Origin: Candidatus Gastranaerophilales bacterium
GTDB lineage: Bacteria > Cyanobacteriota > Vampirovibrionia > Gastranaerophilales > Gastranaerophilaceae
NCBI GenBank assembly: GCA_944324425.1
Contig: CALUWE010000005.1
Span: 62,001 to 126,000 of the forward strand
DNA length: 64,000 nt
Reading direction: 5' to 3'
Shown: positions 32,559-41,176 of the stretch, piece by piece
Position numbering within the stretch: the first letter of the stretch is position 1
How the letters are laid out: each line of letters begins with the position of its first letter
Made by a program: the position numbers and the translations under genes
The notes under the pieces: model-generated
What the model saw: the letters and a program-made list of their open reading frames with translations, nothing else
What the model was told of the DNA's origin: nothing
Database searches by the model: none

Positions 32559-35060
32559 TTATTTAAGCGCGCCTTTTGGCAGTGTTGCTTTATCTATCAA
32601 GGGACGGTAAAAATCCGTATTAATATTCAGCTTTTTACCTATTTCAAGCAGAGCAAGCGCAATTTTTCTGTCTTTATTTTTGTGTTTTGATTTTTCAAGA
32701 TATTCGATTAAGTAATCAATTTTTGAATAAATCTTTTCATAATAAATGTTTTGCGAAACTCTTATATCCACGTTTAATCTTAATTTATCGATTATTCCGA
32801 AAATTGCAAAAATCTTTTCTGTGGTATTTTCATCAGGATTATCGCCTAAATCTTCAATCAAGGCCTGCAATTTTTTGGCAATAATAAAGCCTGCACGTGA
32901 TTTGTTGACATTGATAAAGAATTTATCGGTTTCGTCTTTTATTATATCAAGTTTGTCGTTTAAATCTTTATCAAGGAAATCTTCTGCATTCAAAAGTGTT
33001 TCATCTAAATCCTTTAAAAGGCAGAATTTGGCTGCAATTCTGAATACATCAGGTATATCCATACCGATTGAAGATAACTGTATAACGGGCGCTCTTAAAT
33101 CTTCATACAATTCTCTGTATGCTTTTGCTGTTTTGAGCAGCCTTTTGTAGAGAACTTTTTCAAGAATAACTTTTCTCTTGTCGATAAGGACATCTTTAAT
33201 TGTGTAATATTGCTCGCAGAACTCTCTTTTCATTGTGTCTAATGTGCCTAAAAGCGTATTTTGCATAAATGCTTCATGCACTTTTTTCCTGCCTTCCGAA
33301 TAGTCATCTTTCGGGTCAAATTCTTTAATCATACAGTAATATTCGCTTTTTGAAGTTTTTAACAGCGAAAATGTCATATCAAATTTTTCAAGCGTAATTT
33401 CGGATGTTACTTCAATTCTGCCGAAAGCAAGTTCATTGTCGCCGTTTTTGTATGATTTAAAATTATTTTTCTTTATTTTATAGCAATAAATTTCGCTTAA
33501 TTCGGAATTTTCATTATACAAAGATGAAATTGCCCAGTGTGTAACAATTTTTTCTATTGTTATTTTGGCCGGCTTTACAAACATTTCATATATTTTTCTT
33601 CCGTTTTCATATTGCGGAATATTGCTTTTTGCTCTTTGTAAAATTGTCAGGAAATTTTCTTCATAGTCTTTATTGGTAAATTCTTTTGCAAGTTCCATTG
33701 CACGTGCCGCATATTTCATTATTTGTGTTGTTTCAATGCCCGATATTTCCGCAAAGAACCATCCGCAGCTTGTGTACATTAACATTGCGGACCTTTGAAT
33801 TTCCATTAACTTAATTGCTTTAATTCTTTCTTGTTTTGTTAATTTTTTAACCTGATTTTCTTCCAAGAATTTATTAATTGTTTCGGGTGTTCTGTTTAAT
33901 ATAACATCAATATATTTGTTTCTTGCATCCCAAAAATCGGAATAATATTTGCTGCCTTCTTTTGTGCAGACTTTTATAAGCTCATCTCTTAAATAATCAA
34001 GAGCTTCTCTTAAAGGTTTTCTCCATTTTTGGTTCCATCCTGCCTGTGCGCCTGTTGAACACCCGCAATCATCGCTCCATCTGCCGACCCCATGGCTGCA
34101 GCTCCAAGCGGAAACAGGTTTAATATCAACCTGATATGTCGGAGGAAATTTTTCCAAAAATTCACCGTAATTTGTAACTTGAAAACCCAAATCTTTCGCT
34201 TTAACCGCTAAAACATATGATAAAGCCATATCTCCGAATTTTGTGTGGTGGCCGTAGCTTTCCCCGTCTGTTGCAATGTTTACCAATTGCGGGCGGTTTC
34301 TGTCCTGCACAAAGCCGTCCTGTAATCTGTATGCAAACTTTTCACCGTTTGTTAAAAGGTTATCAAATGCAACCGATTTTGAAATTGCACCGTCGTAGAA
34401 GAATAAATCAATGTATTTATCTGTTCCTTCAATAAAATATCTGTATGGTTGTGAAGGGTCTATACTGCCCCAGCTTACATCATGCCAGTTTTCTTCACCG
34501 ATTTTTCTTACCGCCTGAGCTTGATAGGGTGATAAAATTGTAAATTTAATGCCTAAATCGATTAACACTTCCAAAGTTCTGTGGTCAACTGCGGTTTCAG
34601 AAAGCCAAATGCCTTCGGGTTTTCTTTTAAATCTGTATTCAAAGTCTTTTATACCCCAGATGGCTTGAGTATATTTATCGTTTGTATTTGCAAGCGGCAT
34701 TATAATGTGGTTGTATACTTGTGCTATTGCGCAACCGTGGCCCGAATATATTGAAGTTGAATTTTTATCTGCTTCCAAAATTCTTCTGTATGATTGCGGT
34801 GCATATTTTTCAAGCCATGCTAATAATGTAGGGCCCATATTAAAGCTCATGTATTGGTAATTATTTATAATGCTTAAAATTTTGTTGTTTGAATCTACAA
34901 TCCTTGCAACAGAGTTCGGCTCATAGCATTCTGATGAAATTCTTTCGTTCCAGTTATGAAACGGGCGGGCACTGTCTTGAATTTCTATAACCTCAAGCCA
35001 AGGATTTTCTCTTGGCGGTTGATAGAAATGGCCATGTATTGTTAAATATTTTTCTTGCAC
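32559..35060 (-). CDS. Glycoside hydrolase family 57 protein with DUF3536
   Basis: An 833-residue protein of GH57, a family acting on alpha-glucans (amylases, glucanotransferases, branching enzymes). The N-terminal barrel shows HGHFYQPP at 9-16, WLSETAVD at 152-159 and TDGESYGHH at 264-272, the last resembling the nucleophile region. The segment GRWSDDCGCSTGAQ (about 345) and the long helical C-terminus match the DUF3536 subgroup, whose exact activity is not established. The start is a GTG at 35060 with GGGAG six bases upstream. With no signal peptide it should act in the cytosol, probably on glycogen-like polymer. It is flanked by its terminator and a secreted-protein gene. Confidence 0.85.
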   Translation of the reverse strand: MQEKYLTIHGHFYQPPRENPWLEVIEIQDSARPFHNWNERISSECYEPNSVARIVDSNNKILSIINNYQYMSFNMGPTLLAWLEKYAPQSYRRILEADKNSTSIYSGHGCAIAQVYNHIIMPLANTNDKYTQAIWGIKDFEYRFKRKPEGIWLSETAVDHRTLEVLIDLGIKFTILSPYQAQAVRKIGEENWHDVSWGSIDPSQPYRYFIEGTDKYIDLFFYDGAISKSVAFDNLLTNGEKFAYRLQDGFVQDRNRPQLVNIATDGESYGHHTKFGDMALSYVLAVKAKDLGFQVTNYGEFLEKFPPTYQVDIKPVSAWSCSHGVGRWSDDCGCSTGAQAGWNQKWRKPLREALDYLRDELIKVCTKEGSKYYSDFWDARNKYIDVILNRTPETINKFLEENQVKKLTKQERIKAIKLMEIQRSAMLMYTSCGWFFAEISGIETTQIMKYAARAMELAKEFTNKDYEENFLTILQRAKSNIPQYENGRKIYEMFVKPAKITIEKIVTHWAISSLYNENSELSEIYCYKIKKNNFKSYKNGDNELAFGRIEVTSEITLEKFDMTFSLLKTSKSEYYCMIKEFDPKDDYSEGRKKVHEAFMQNTLLGTLDTMKREFCEQYYTIKDVLIDKRKVILEKVLYKRLLKTAKAYRELYEDLRAPVIQLSSIGMDIPDVFRIAAKFCLLKDLDETLLNAEDFLDKDLNDKLDIIKDETDKFFINVNKSRAGFIIAKKLQALIEDLGDNPDENTTEKIFAIFGIIDKLRLNVDIRVSQNIYYEKIYSKIDYLIEYLEKSKHKNKDRKIALALLEIGKKLNINTDFYRPLIDKATLPKGALK

Positions 35061-35096
35061 AAATTACTCCCAACTTTTTACAGCTTTGTTTGCTGA

Positions 35097-35582
35097 CTAT
35101 TTATTTTCAACAGCTTGAGCTTTTTGTAAAATTTGAATGTTTGTTATATCAACCCAAGCATCGCCCAAGGCGTTTGAAAAAACAACGCCTGTCATAGAGA
35201 TTTTGTCGCCTGTGTTAAGGTCAACAAATTTTTCGGCGTATTCTCTTTTTAAAAATAATTTCAATTCCGACAAAGGAACATCATGGTCTTTAACATCGTC
35301 CCTTTGAATCATGAAGCCTATATATTTGTTTGAATCTCTGAAGGCTTTTTTATAATCAAGTCCCAATGTTGAAAATTTATCAAATTTGCCGTCCATAATG
35401 ATTTTTTTTGATAAGTACCCTTTGGGGTTTGCAACCAGTGCTAACGGCGTTACTCTTGTTGTTTGAACGGTTTGCACCGCAGTTTTTTGTGCGGGCTGCT
35501 GACTTGTTGATGCCGGTGCCGCAAATGCGGGCACAATAAGCATTAGCGATAAGGTGATTGCCAATATATTCTTCTTAAACAT
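35097..35582 (-). CDS. Hypothetical secreted protein, 161 aa
   Basis: Signal peptide (MFKKNILAITLSLMLIVPAFA), then a Q/T-rich spacer to about residue 45 and a compact domain with alternating strands: LSKKIIMDGKFDKFS, NKYIGFMIQRDD, GDKISMTGVVFS and AWVDITNIQIL. The strand order and the 'K-x-x-x-D-G-x-x-x-x-G-V-V' feel suggest an OB-like fold, as in small periplasmic nucleic-acid- or sugar-binding proteins, but I cannot name the family. It precedes GH57 by 36 bases on the same strand, so it may be co-transcribed with it. A catalytic role is not evident. Confidence 0.6.
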   Translation of the reverse strand: MFKKNILAITLSLMLIVPAFAAPASTSQQPAQKTAVQTVQTTRVTPLALVANPKGYLSKKIIMDGKFDKFSTLGLDYKKAFRDSNKYIGFMIQRDDVKDHDVPLSELKLFLKREYAEKFVDLNTGDKISMTGVVFSNALGDAWVDITNIQILQKAQAVENK

Positions 35583-35668
35583 AAATAAACTCCAATAAAA
35601 ACTCTTGATTTATTACATTTTAGCATATTTTTAAAAAAAAGATATAAACAAGAGGGTTATAAAAATAA

Positions 35669-35696
35669 TTGCTTGACTTAAATTACTACCTATGTA
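35669..35696 (+). promoter_or_regulatory. Promoter of glnA
   Basis: TTGCTT (35669-35674), 16 bases, TATGTA (35691-35696), giving a leader of about 43 bases with AAAGGAG before the ATG. No clear GTA-N8-TAC (NtcA) site is present. Confidence 0.45.
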
Positions 35697-35745
35697 ACAA
35701 TAAACATAAAATTGAATAAGAATACACATAAAAGGAGTAAGAAAA

Positions 35746-37098
35746 ATGACATTCGTACCGGAGCAAGGTAAACCACTCACCAAAGATGAAATCAAAAGCA
35801 TTATTAAACAAGAAAACGTTCGCTTTATTCGTTTGCAATTCGTCGACATTAACGGAACGGTTAAAAATATGGCAGTTCCGAGTGAACAAATTGATAAAGT
35901 TTTGAATAATGAATGCATGCTGGATGGCTCATCAATTAAAGGTTTTAGAAGCATTGAAACATCGGATATGTATTTTTATCCCGATTTATCAACTTTTTCG
36001 CTTCTTCCTTGGCGCCATAATAAAGAAGAAAATTCTAATGTTGCTAGAATTATTTGCGACATTTATAACCCTGACGGCACTCCCTTTGAAGGCTGCCCCA
36101 GATGCAATTTAAAAAGAGTAATTAAAGAAGCATCGGATATGGGTTATGTCTTAAATGTTGGCCCAGAAGCCGAATTTTTCTTATTCAACAAAGACGAATT
36201 CGGTAATGCTACATTGGAAACTCATGACGATTCCGGTTATTATGACGTTGCGCCAAACGATAAAGGTGAAAATGTTCGTGCAAGAATGGTTGAAACCTTA
36301 AAGAAAATGGGTTTTGAAATTGAAGCAAGCCACCATGAAGTTGCTGCGGGACAGCATGAAATAGACTTTAAATACGCTGATGCGCTTACAACGGCAGACA
36401 ACGTTGTAACATTCAAATATGCGGTTCGTGCGGTTGCTTCAATGAACGATTTATATGCAACATTTATGCCAAAACCGATTTTCGGAATTAACGGTTCCGG
36501 CATGCACTGCAATATTTCTTTGTTTAAAGACGGCAAAAATGCTTTCTATGATGAAAATGCACCATATCAACTTTCAAGTGCCGCAATGAATGTTATAGGC
36601 TCTGTTTTAGAAAACGTAAGAAGTTTTTCCGCTATTACAAACCCCCTTGTTAACAGCTATAAGCGTTTAGTCCCGGGGTATGAAGCACCTGTTTATTTGG
36701 CTTGGAGCTTGGCAAACAGAAGCGCGCTATTAAGAGTTCCCGCTAAAAGAGGCAACGGCACAAGAGTTGAATTAAGGTCGCCAGACCCATCTTGCAACCC
36801 TTACCTTGCATTTGCCGTTATTTTAACAGCAGCACTTGAAGGCATTAAAAACAATACTCAACCGCCAAAGCAAACGGAAGAAAATATTTATATAATGACC
36901 CCCGAAGAAAGAAGATCAAAAGGAATTCTCTCACTCCCCGGCACATTGGCTGAAGCACTTTATGAATTAAAGAGAAACCCTTTAATTAAAAAAGCTTTGG
37001 GTGAACACATTTATAATGAGTTTGTTACCGCAAAAGATAAAGAATGGGATGAATACAGAACTCAAGTTACATCTTGGGAAATTGAAAACTATCTGTAA
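35746..37098 (+). CDS. glnA: Glutamine synthetase, type I
   Basis: Makes glutamine from glutamate, ammonia and ATP as a cytosolic dodecamer. The 450-residue length and the segment DGSSIKGFRSIETSDMY fit the GSI-alpha branch (Bacillus subtilis type); the arginine after KGF corresponds to the feedback-regulation residue of that branch. Metal- and substrate-site motifs are present: GPEAEFFLF, the GINGSGMHCN loop, and RVPAKRGNGTRVELRSPDPSCNPY. The adenylylation tyrosine region of enteric enzymes is replaced by IMTPEERRSKG, so control by adenylylation is unlikely. A promoter, good ribosome site and perfect terminator frame it as a single gene. Confidence 0.95.
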   Translation: MTFVPEQGKPLTKDEIKSIIKQENVRFIRLQFVDINGTVKNMAVPSEQIDKVLNNECMLDGSSIKGFRSIETSDMYFYPDLSTFSLLPWRHNKEENSNVARIICDIYNPDGTPFEGCPRCNLKRVIKEASDMGYVLNVGPEAEFFLFNKDEFGNATLETHDDSGYYDVAPNDKGENVRARMVETLKKMGFEIEASHHEVAAGQHEIDFKYADALTTADNVVTFKYAVRAVASMNDLYATFMPKPIFGINGSGMHCNISLFKDGKNAFYDENAPYQLSSAAMNVIGSVLENVRSFSAITNPLVNSYKRLVPGYEAPVYLAWSLANRSALLRVPAKRGNGTRVELRSPDPSCNPYLAFAVILTAALEGIKNNTQPPKQTEENIYIMTPEERRSKGILSLPGTLAEALYELKRNPLIKKALGEHIYNEFVTAKDKEWDEYRTQVTSWEIENYL

Positions 37099-37113
37099 TC
37101 TAAAGCAGTGAAC

Positions 37114-37144
37114 AAAAAAGCAAGGCATTTTGCCTTGCTTTTTT
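37114..37144. terminator. Terminator of glnA (bidirectional)
   Basis: AAAAAAGCAAGGCA-TTT-TGCCTTGCTTTTTT, a perfect stem with a U tract either way. The convergent activase gene ends 16 bases beyond. Confidence 0.92.
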
Positions 37145-37159
37145 ATTATAAAAAAATAA

Positions 37160-38167
37160 TTAATTAATATCCCATCTTCCGCAGGTACCGCCCCAGCGAG
37201 CAATTATATTGCCTTTAACATCCGTAATTTTATGTTCCTGATGCGGGGGCAGAGGTTCAATATCACCTTCAACAATTGAAATAACCTCGCAATTGTTTGA
37301 ACAACCCTTGCAGGTGCAAGTTACCGAATTAAAGTGCATATCTTTTGTCTGCCAGCCTTTAAATTTGGTTTCTTTGTTTGTATATTGGTGATTTTCCATT
37401 GCTAACAATGCTGCACCAATTGCACCCATCGTTTGGTGGTTGGGGGGAACCACAATTTCTGTTTGAAGCGCTTCTTCAAAAGCTTTTACCATACCCTTGT
37501 TTGTTGCAACGCCGCCTTGGAAGGTTATTATAGGTAAAAGTTCTTTACCCAAAGCAAGGTTTGATAAATAGTTTCTGACTAACGCTTGGCACAAACCGTA
37601 TAACAAATCTTCAACAGGATATCCAAGCTGTTGTTTGTGGATTAAATCGGATTCTGCAAAAACGCCGCATCTTCCTGCAATTCTTGCAGGAGATGATGAT
37701 TGAAGCGCAATTGTTCCGAAATCTTCAATTTTAACGTTTAATCTGCCCGCTTGTTGGTCTAAAAAGCTTCCTGTTCCTGCGGCACAAACCGTATTCATTG
37801 CAAAATCTGTTACAATGCCGTCTCTTAAAATTATAATTTTTGAATCCTGCCCGCCGATTTCCAAAATTGTTTGAACCCCGGGGACAATAATTGAAGCGGC
37901 AACCGCATGGGCTGTAATTTCATTTTTAATTATATCTGCCCCAACAAGTGCGCCTGCAAGGTTTCTGCCGGAACCGGTTGTTCCCACTTGAGCAACTTCC
38001 CACTCAGTTTGAGCTTTTTTAAGAAGCTCATCTAAGCCTTTTTGAACAGCTTTTGTGGGTTGCCCCGCCGTTCTTAACATATAACTTTCGACATATTTGC
38101 CGTTTTCATCCACCACTGCAAGCTTTGTTGTAACAGAGCCTACGTCAATACCTAAATAAACTTTCAT
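37160..38167 (-). CDS. 2-Hydroxyacyl-CoA dehydratase activase (BadF/BcrA family ATPase)
   Basis: An ASKHA-fold ATPase that uses ATP to drive a [4Fe-4S]-mediated electron into 2-hydroxyacyl-CoA dehydratase or a related enzyme. From the ATG at 38167 (335 residues) the motifs are YLGIDVGSVTTKLAVVDENG (phosphate-1), the cluster cysteines in TVCAAGTGSFLD and GRCGVFAESD, and GGVATNKGMVKAF (adenosine). The extra C-terminal segment with CTCKGCSNNC adds four cysteines and could bind metal. The frame extends upstream to 38227, but that overlaps rubrerythrin. No dehydratase alpha/beta subunits lie here; a DUF2229-type partner is at 44252. Confidence 0.88.
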   Translation of the reverse strand: MKVYLGIDVGSVTTKLAVVDENGKYVESYMLRTAGQPTKAVQKGLDELLKKAQTEWEVAQVGTTGSGRNLAGALVGADIIKNEITAHAVAASIIVPGVQTILEIGGQDSKIIILRDGIVTDFAMNTVCAAGTGSFLDQQAGRLNVKIEDFGTIALQSSSPARIAGRCGVFAESDLIHKQQLGYPVEDLLYGLCQALVRNYLSNLALGKELLPIITFQGGVATNKGMVKAFEEALQTEIVVPPNHQTMGAIGAALLAMENHQYTNKETKFKGWQTKDMHFNSVTCTCKGCSNNCEVISIVEGDIEPLPPHQEHKITDVKGNIIARWGGTCGRWDIN

Positions 38168-38201
38168 AATAAGTTCATTTTGGTATAAACAAAATTTATT
38201 T

Positions 38202-38789
38202 TCAATAATTTTTAACAAATAATTCAAAGAATCCGATAGGGTGCTTGCAAACGGGGCAAATATCAGGTGCTTTTTTTCCAGTATAATGATACCCGCATTT
38301 TCTGCATTTCCAAATTACCTCATTTTCTTTTTTGAAAACCTTGCTGTCCAAGATATTATTTATTAATTCTAAATACCTTTTTTCATGCTCAATTTCAACC
38401 TTTGTAATTAATGAAAATATTGTTGAGATTTCATCATACCCCTCTTCTTTTGCTGTTTTTGCAAATGAAGGATATAAAAAACTGTTTTCTTCATGCTCAC
38501 CCGATGCTGCATTTTGCAGGTTAACTAAAGTTGAATTTGAGATTCCGATACCGTATTTTGCATTATTTATTTCCAAAATATCACTTTCCTCACCCAAAAG
38601 CCCGTAAAAAATTTTTGCGTGCTCTTTTTCGTTTTCCGCAGTTTCCGAAAAGAACCCTGCAATTTGCTCAAAACCTTCGTTTTTTGCAATTTTAGAATAC
38701 ATTGTATATCTGTTTCTTGCCATGGATTCCCCTGCAAAAGCTTTAAGAAGATTTTCTTTTGTATTTGAATTTTTGTCTAAATTTTTCAT
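38202..38789 (-). CDS. Rubrerythrin
   Basis: A peroxide-reducing non-haem diiron protein of anaerobes. The 195-residue protein has a ferritin-like four-helix domain (ESMARNRYTMYSKIAK, ENEKEHAKIFYGLLG, with the diiron glutamates/histidine) and a C-terminal rubredoxin-like zinc- or iron-binding domain with CxxC...CxxC (WKCRKCGYHYTG, DICPVCKHP) at about 162-185. The start at 38789 is followed directly by a typical N-terminus. It precedes the dehydratase activase by 34 bases on the same strand; a link between oxygen defence and an oxygen-sensitive iron-sulfur enzyme is plausible. Confidence 0.93.
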   Translation of the reverse strand: MKNLDKNSNTKENLLKAFAGESMARNRYTMYSKIAKNEGFEQIAGFFSETAENEKEHAKIFYGLLGEESDILEINNAKYGIGISNSTLVNLQNAASGEHEENSFLYPSFAKTAKEEGYDEISTIFSLITKVEIEHEKRYLELINNILDSKVFKKENEVIWKCRKCGYHYTGKKAPDICPVCKHPIGFFELFVKNY

Positions 38790-38805
38790 TTTTACCTCAC
38801 TATAT

Positions 38806-38821
38806 GTTAACTTTTATTAAC
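38806..38821. repeat. GTTAA-N6-TTAAC element
   Basis: Inverted repeat eight bases upstream of the -35 of the SigD-like promoter of the EF-hand/CHAP gene. Similar short repeats precede other such promoters here. Confidence 0.3.
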
Positions 38822-38829
38822 TTAAACCA

Positions 38830-38856
38830 TAAAGTTTTTATCTGCATTGCCGATAT
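38830..38856 (+). promoter_or_regulatory. Sigma-28/SigD-like promoter for EF-hand/CHAP gene
   Basis: TAAAGTTT, 11 bases, GCCGATAT: a near-perfect match to the FliA/SigD consensus (TAAAGTTT-N11-GCCGATAA). The leader to the ATG at 38891 is about 28 bases. Confidence 0.7.
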
Positions 38857-38890
38857 TGTTAATAAGGAAGGTTAACCGTCAGGAGAAGAA

Positions 38891-39838
38891 ATGACTGAAT
38901 TTAAAATTGGCAGCTACACTATCACTAACAAGGAAATTTATGAAGTCTTAAAGCAAGAAAATGTCTCTGATGGTGTTTTAAAAGGGTTTGATGTTAACGG
39001 AGATAAAGTTATCTCTGAAGATGAGCTGCAAGAATTGTTGTGTTCGGATGAAGACGAATCAAATAAAACTGATACTACTGTTGATATTTCCGAGCAAATT
39101 CAGCAACAACTTGAATATTTGGAAGAAGAATATCAAGAGTTAAGAAAACAAATGAGCACATATTTGTGCCGTTTGGGTACCGCTCCTGATTTAGAAACAT
39201 ATTCATCAATTCAAGGGCAAATTGATCAAATTAAAGAGTCTATGAACTCTAACAGAATGAATGTTTACAATTTGCTTGTAGCAGCTGAAAACCAAGCCAT
39301 GCAAGAAGCAGCCGCAGCAAACGGCACAAGCGCAACGGGTGCTCCGGGTGCAACAACAGGCAGCGGCATTTCTGGCGGCACAGCCTTTGGTAACACAATT
39401 GTTTCAATAGCGCAGTCTTTTGTCGGCAAGTTAAATGAAAGCGACGGCTCTTATCTTAAAGTTACGGGCGGTCGTCATGAAGCTTGGTGTGCAGACTTTG
39501 TTACCTACGTTGTCCAACAGGCCTGCAAACAAACGGGAACTTCCTTGAACGGTTTCGGCTCCCCCTCTGTTTCAACGCTTAAAGCTTGGGGCGAAGCAAA
39601 CAATTGTTATGTTAATGTTGCAGGCAGTTCTAACAGGGCGCAAGCAATTGTTAATAATGTCAAACCCGGTGATGTTATGATTCAAAAAAGCAACGGTGCA
39701 TCTCATACGGGTATTGTTACCAAGGTTTATTCGGATGGCAGCTTTGATACAATTGAAGGAAACACATCCGATCAGTGTTTGGCAAGACATTACAGCGCAA
39801 ATGATTCAAAGCTCTCGGGTTTTGTCAAAATTACATAG
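38891..39838 (+). CDS. EF-hand/CHAP protein, 315 aa
   Basis: A smaller relative of the 714-residue protein at 28405. Residues 34-45 form an EF-hand loop (DVNGDKVISEDE), followed by coiled coil (65-140), an alanine/glycine/threonine linker (141-165), and a CHAP domain to the end, with C200 (EAWCADFVTYV), H272 (ASHTGIVTKV) and EGN at 289-291, the usual Cys-His-polar order. A wall-hydrolase role is expected from the domain. There is no signal peptide. AGGAG lies before the ATG. Its promoter matches the flagellar-type sigma-28 consensus, linking it to the two MGMAASQ genes. Confidence 0.8.
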   Translation: MTEFKIGSYTITNKEIYEVLKQENVSDGVLKGFDVNGDKVISEDELQELLCSDEDESNKTDTTVDISEQIQQQLEYLEEEYQELRKQMSTYLCRLGTAPDLETYSSIQGQIDQIKESMNSNRMNVYNLLVAAENQAMQEAAAANGTSATGAPGATTGSGISGGTAFGNTIVSIAQSFVGKLNESDGSYLKVTGGRHEAWCADFVTYVVQQACKQTGTSLNGFGSPSVSTLKAWGEANNCYVNVAGSSNRAQAIVNNVKPGDVMIQKSNGASHTGIVTKVYSDGSFDTIEGNTSDQCLARHYSANDSKLSGFVKIT

Positions 39839-39857
39839 TTTACAATTTAATATTTTA

Positions 39858-39883
39858 GGCGCCGCAAAACGGCGCTTTTTTTA
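39858..39883 (+). terminator. Intrinsic terminator of EF-hand/CHAP gene
   Basis: GGCGCCG-CAAAA-CGGCGCT, then a T tract. Strong. Confidence 0.9.
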
Positions 39884-39884
39884 T

Positions 39885-41138
39885 TTAAAAACTTATAATT
39901 TCATTAAACATTTTTATGGCAAAGCTGTCTGTCATGCCTGAAATAAAGTCTACAACAGCTTTTTTGTAATCTTCATAGCTTTCAATATCATATATAATTT
40001 TATTTATAAATTTTTTGTTTTTTCTTTCATCTTCAGGTGCAACGTTTGAATACTTGATAAGCCAATCTCTGAATGTAGAGCATAACAGAGGGTAAAATGT
40101 TTCATCGCACCTTAATTTGTATATGGAATTTTGTCCGTCATAATATTCTATTAATGTTTTTGAAATTGTTTCTATAATTAATTTTGCGTATGCATGGAAT
40201 GTTGTTAAGCGTTTGTGGTTGTATATATTCTTATAATTAAAATCTTTAATCATTTTCATTATTTCAAAGTATTCTTTTGAAAATGTCAAACCAACATCGG
40301 GGTTAGAATTTTTACATAAATCGATTGTGAATAAGTGCACTAAAGTTGATGTATTTATATCGGTTAATTTTTTCTGTCCGAATAAATTTTTTATAATTGC
40401 TTCAAATTCAAGTTTTTGTTCTTCAGTCAGAATTTTTTTAGACAAAGCATCTTCAATATCTCTTCCTAAATATGCAATTTTATCCGAGATTTTAACAACA
40501 AGCCCTTCCCAAGTGTAACTTTGATATTCATTGGGGGCATTAATTGCTTCAAGGTCTATAAATTCATCTCTTGGTTTTAATCCGTTTTCTACAACCTCGC
40601 CGCAATGGCAGATTATACCGTCTCTGACTGCATAAGTTAAATCTAAATTTCTTTCAAAACCTTCATAATCGGGCAGGGTTTCAATTTTATCAATGAATCT
40701 CAAACTGTTTTTTTCATGCCAGAATTTTGTTCCTAAATTTAAATTATCAATAACTTCCTGAATAATTTTTTCGCCGGTATGTCCAAACGGGGGGTGCCCA
40801 AGGTCGTGGCCTGTTGCAATTGCTCTTGCAAGCTCGCTGTTTAAGCCCATACATCTTGCTAAAACTTCAGCGGCAGATGACACATGGTTAACATGCTCAA
40901 TTCTTGTGCAGATATGATCATTATTTGTTGCAAAGAAAACTTGAGTTTTGTGTTTTAGTCTTCTGTATGCATTTGAATATAAAATTCTGTGATAATCACG
41001 TTCAAACGGGCTTCTTATATCTTCGCTTTTTCTGTAAATAACATCCAGCCTGCTTGTTGCTTCTTTATATTTCGGATTATTTTTTGTCATTGCATAATCA
41101 ATGAACAAATTTTCTTTGATTTTTTCTTTAGTTGTCAT
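39885..41138 (-). CDS. dgt: Deoxyguanosinetriphosphate triphosphohydrolase (dGTPase)
   Basis: An HD hydrolase that removes triphosphate from dGTP or other dNTPs, controlling dNTP pools. The 417-residue protein shows the dGTPase pattern: YRRLKHKTQVF (residues 58-68), RIEHVNHVSS with H82, the HD pair H111-D112 in TGHDLGHPPFGHTGE, and a downstream aspartate. The ATG follows a possible -10 (TAAAAT) by nine bases and lacks a ribosome site, so it may be translated from a very short leader. The gene is alone, between the EF-hand/CHAP terminator and the M16 protease. The assignment to the family is firm; exact dNTP specificity is not. Confidence 0.9.
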   Translation of the reverse strand: MTTKEKIKENLFIDYAMTKNNPKYKEATSRLDVIYRKSEDIRSPFERDYHRILYSNAYRRLKHKTQVFFATNNDHICTRIEHVNHVSSAAEVLARCMGLNSELARAIATGHDLGHPPFGHTGEKIIQEVIDNLNLGTKFWHEKNSLRFIDKIETLPDYEGFERNLDLTYAVRDGIICHCGEVVENGLKPRDEFIDLEAINAPNEYQSYTWEGLVVKISDKIAYLGRDIEDALSKKILTEEQKLEFEAIIKNLFGQKKLTDINTSTLVHLFTIDLCKNSNPDVGLTFSKEYFEIMKMIKDFNYKNIYNHKRLTTFHAYAKLIIETISKTLIEYYDGQNSIYKLRCDETFYPLLCSTFRDWLIKYSNVAPEDERKNKKFINKIIYDIESYEDYKKAVVDFISGMTDSFAIKMFNEIISF

Positions 41139-41176
41139 AGCTTTAGTATTTTAAACTATTTTTAGCTAAAAATAAA

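Noticed and set aside
35590-35745. NtcA site (GTA-N8-TAC) or glutamine riboswitch upstream of glnA
   Set aside because: No copy of the NtcA pattern with correct spacing and no structured leader; the leader is only about 43 bases.
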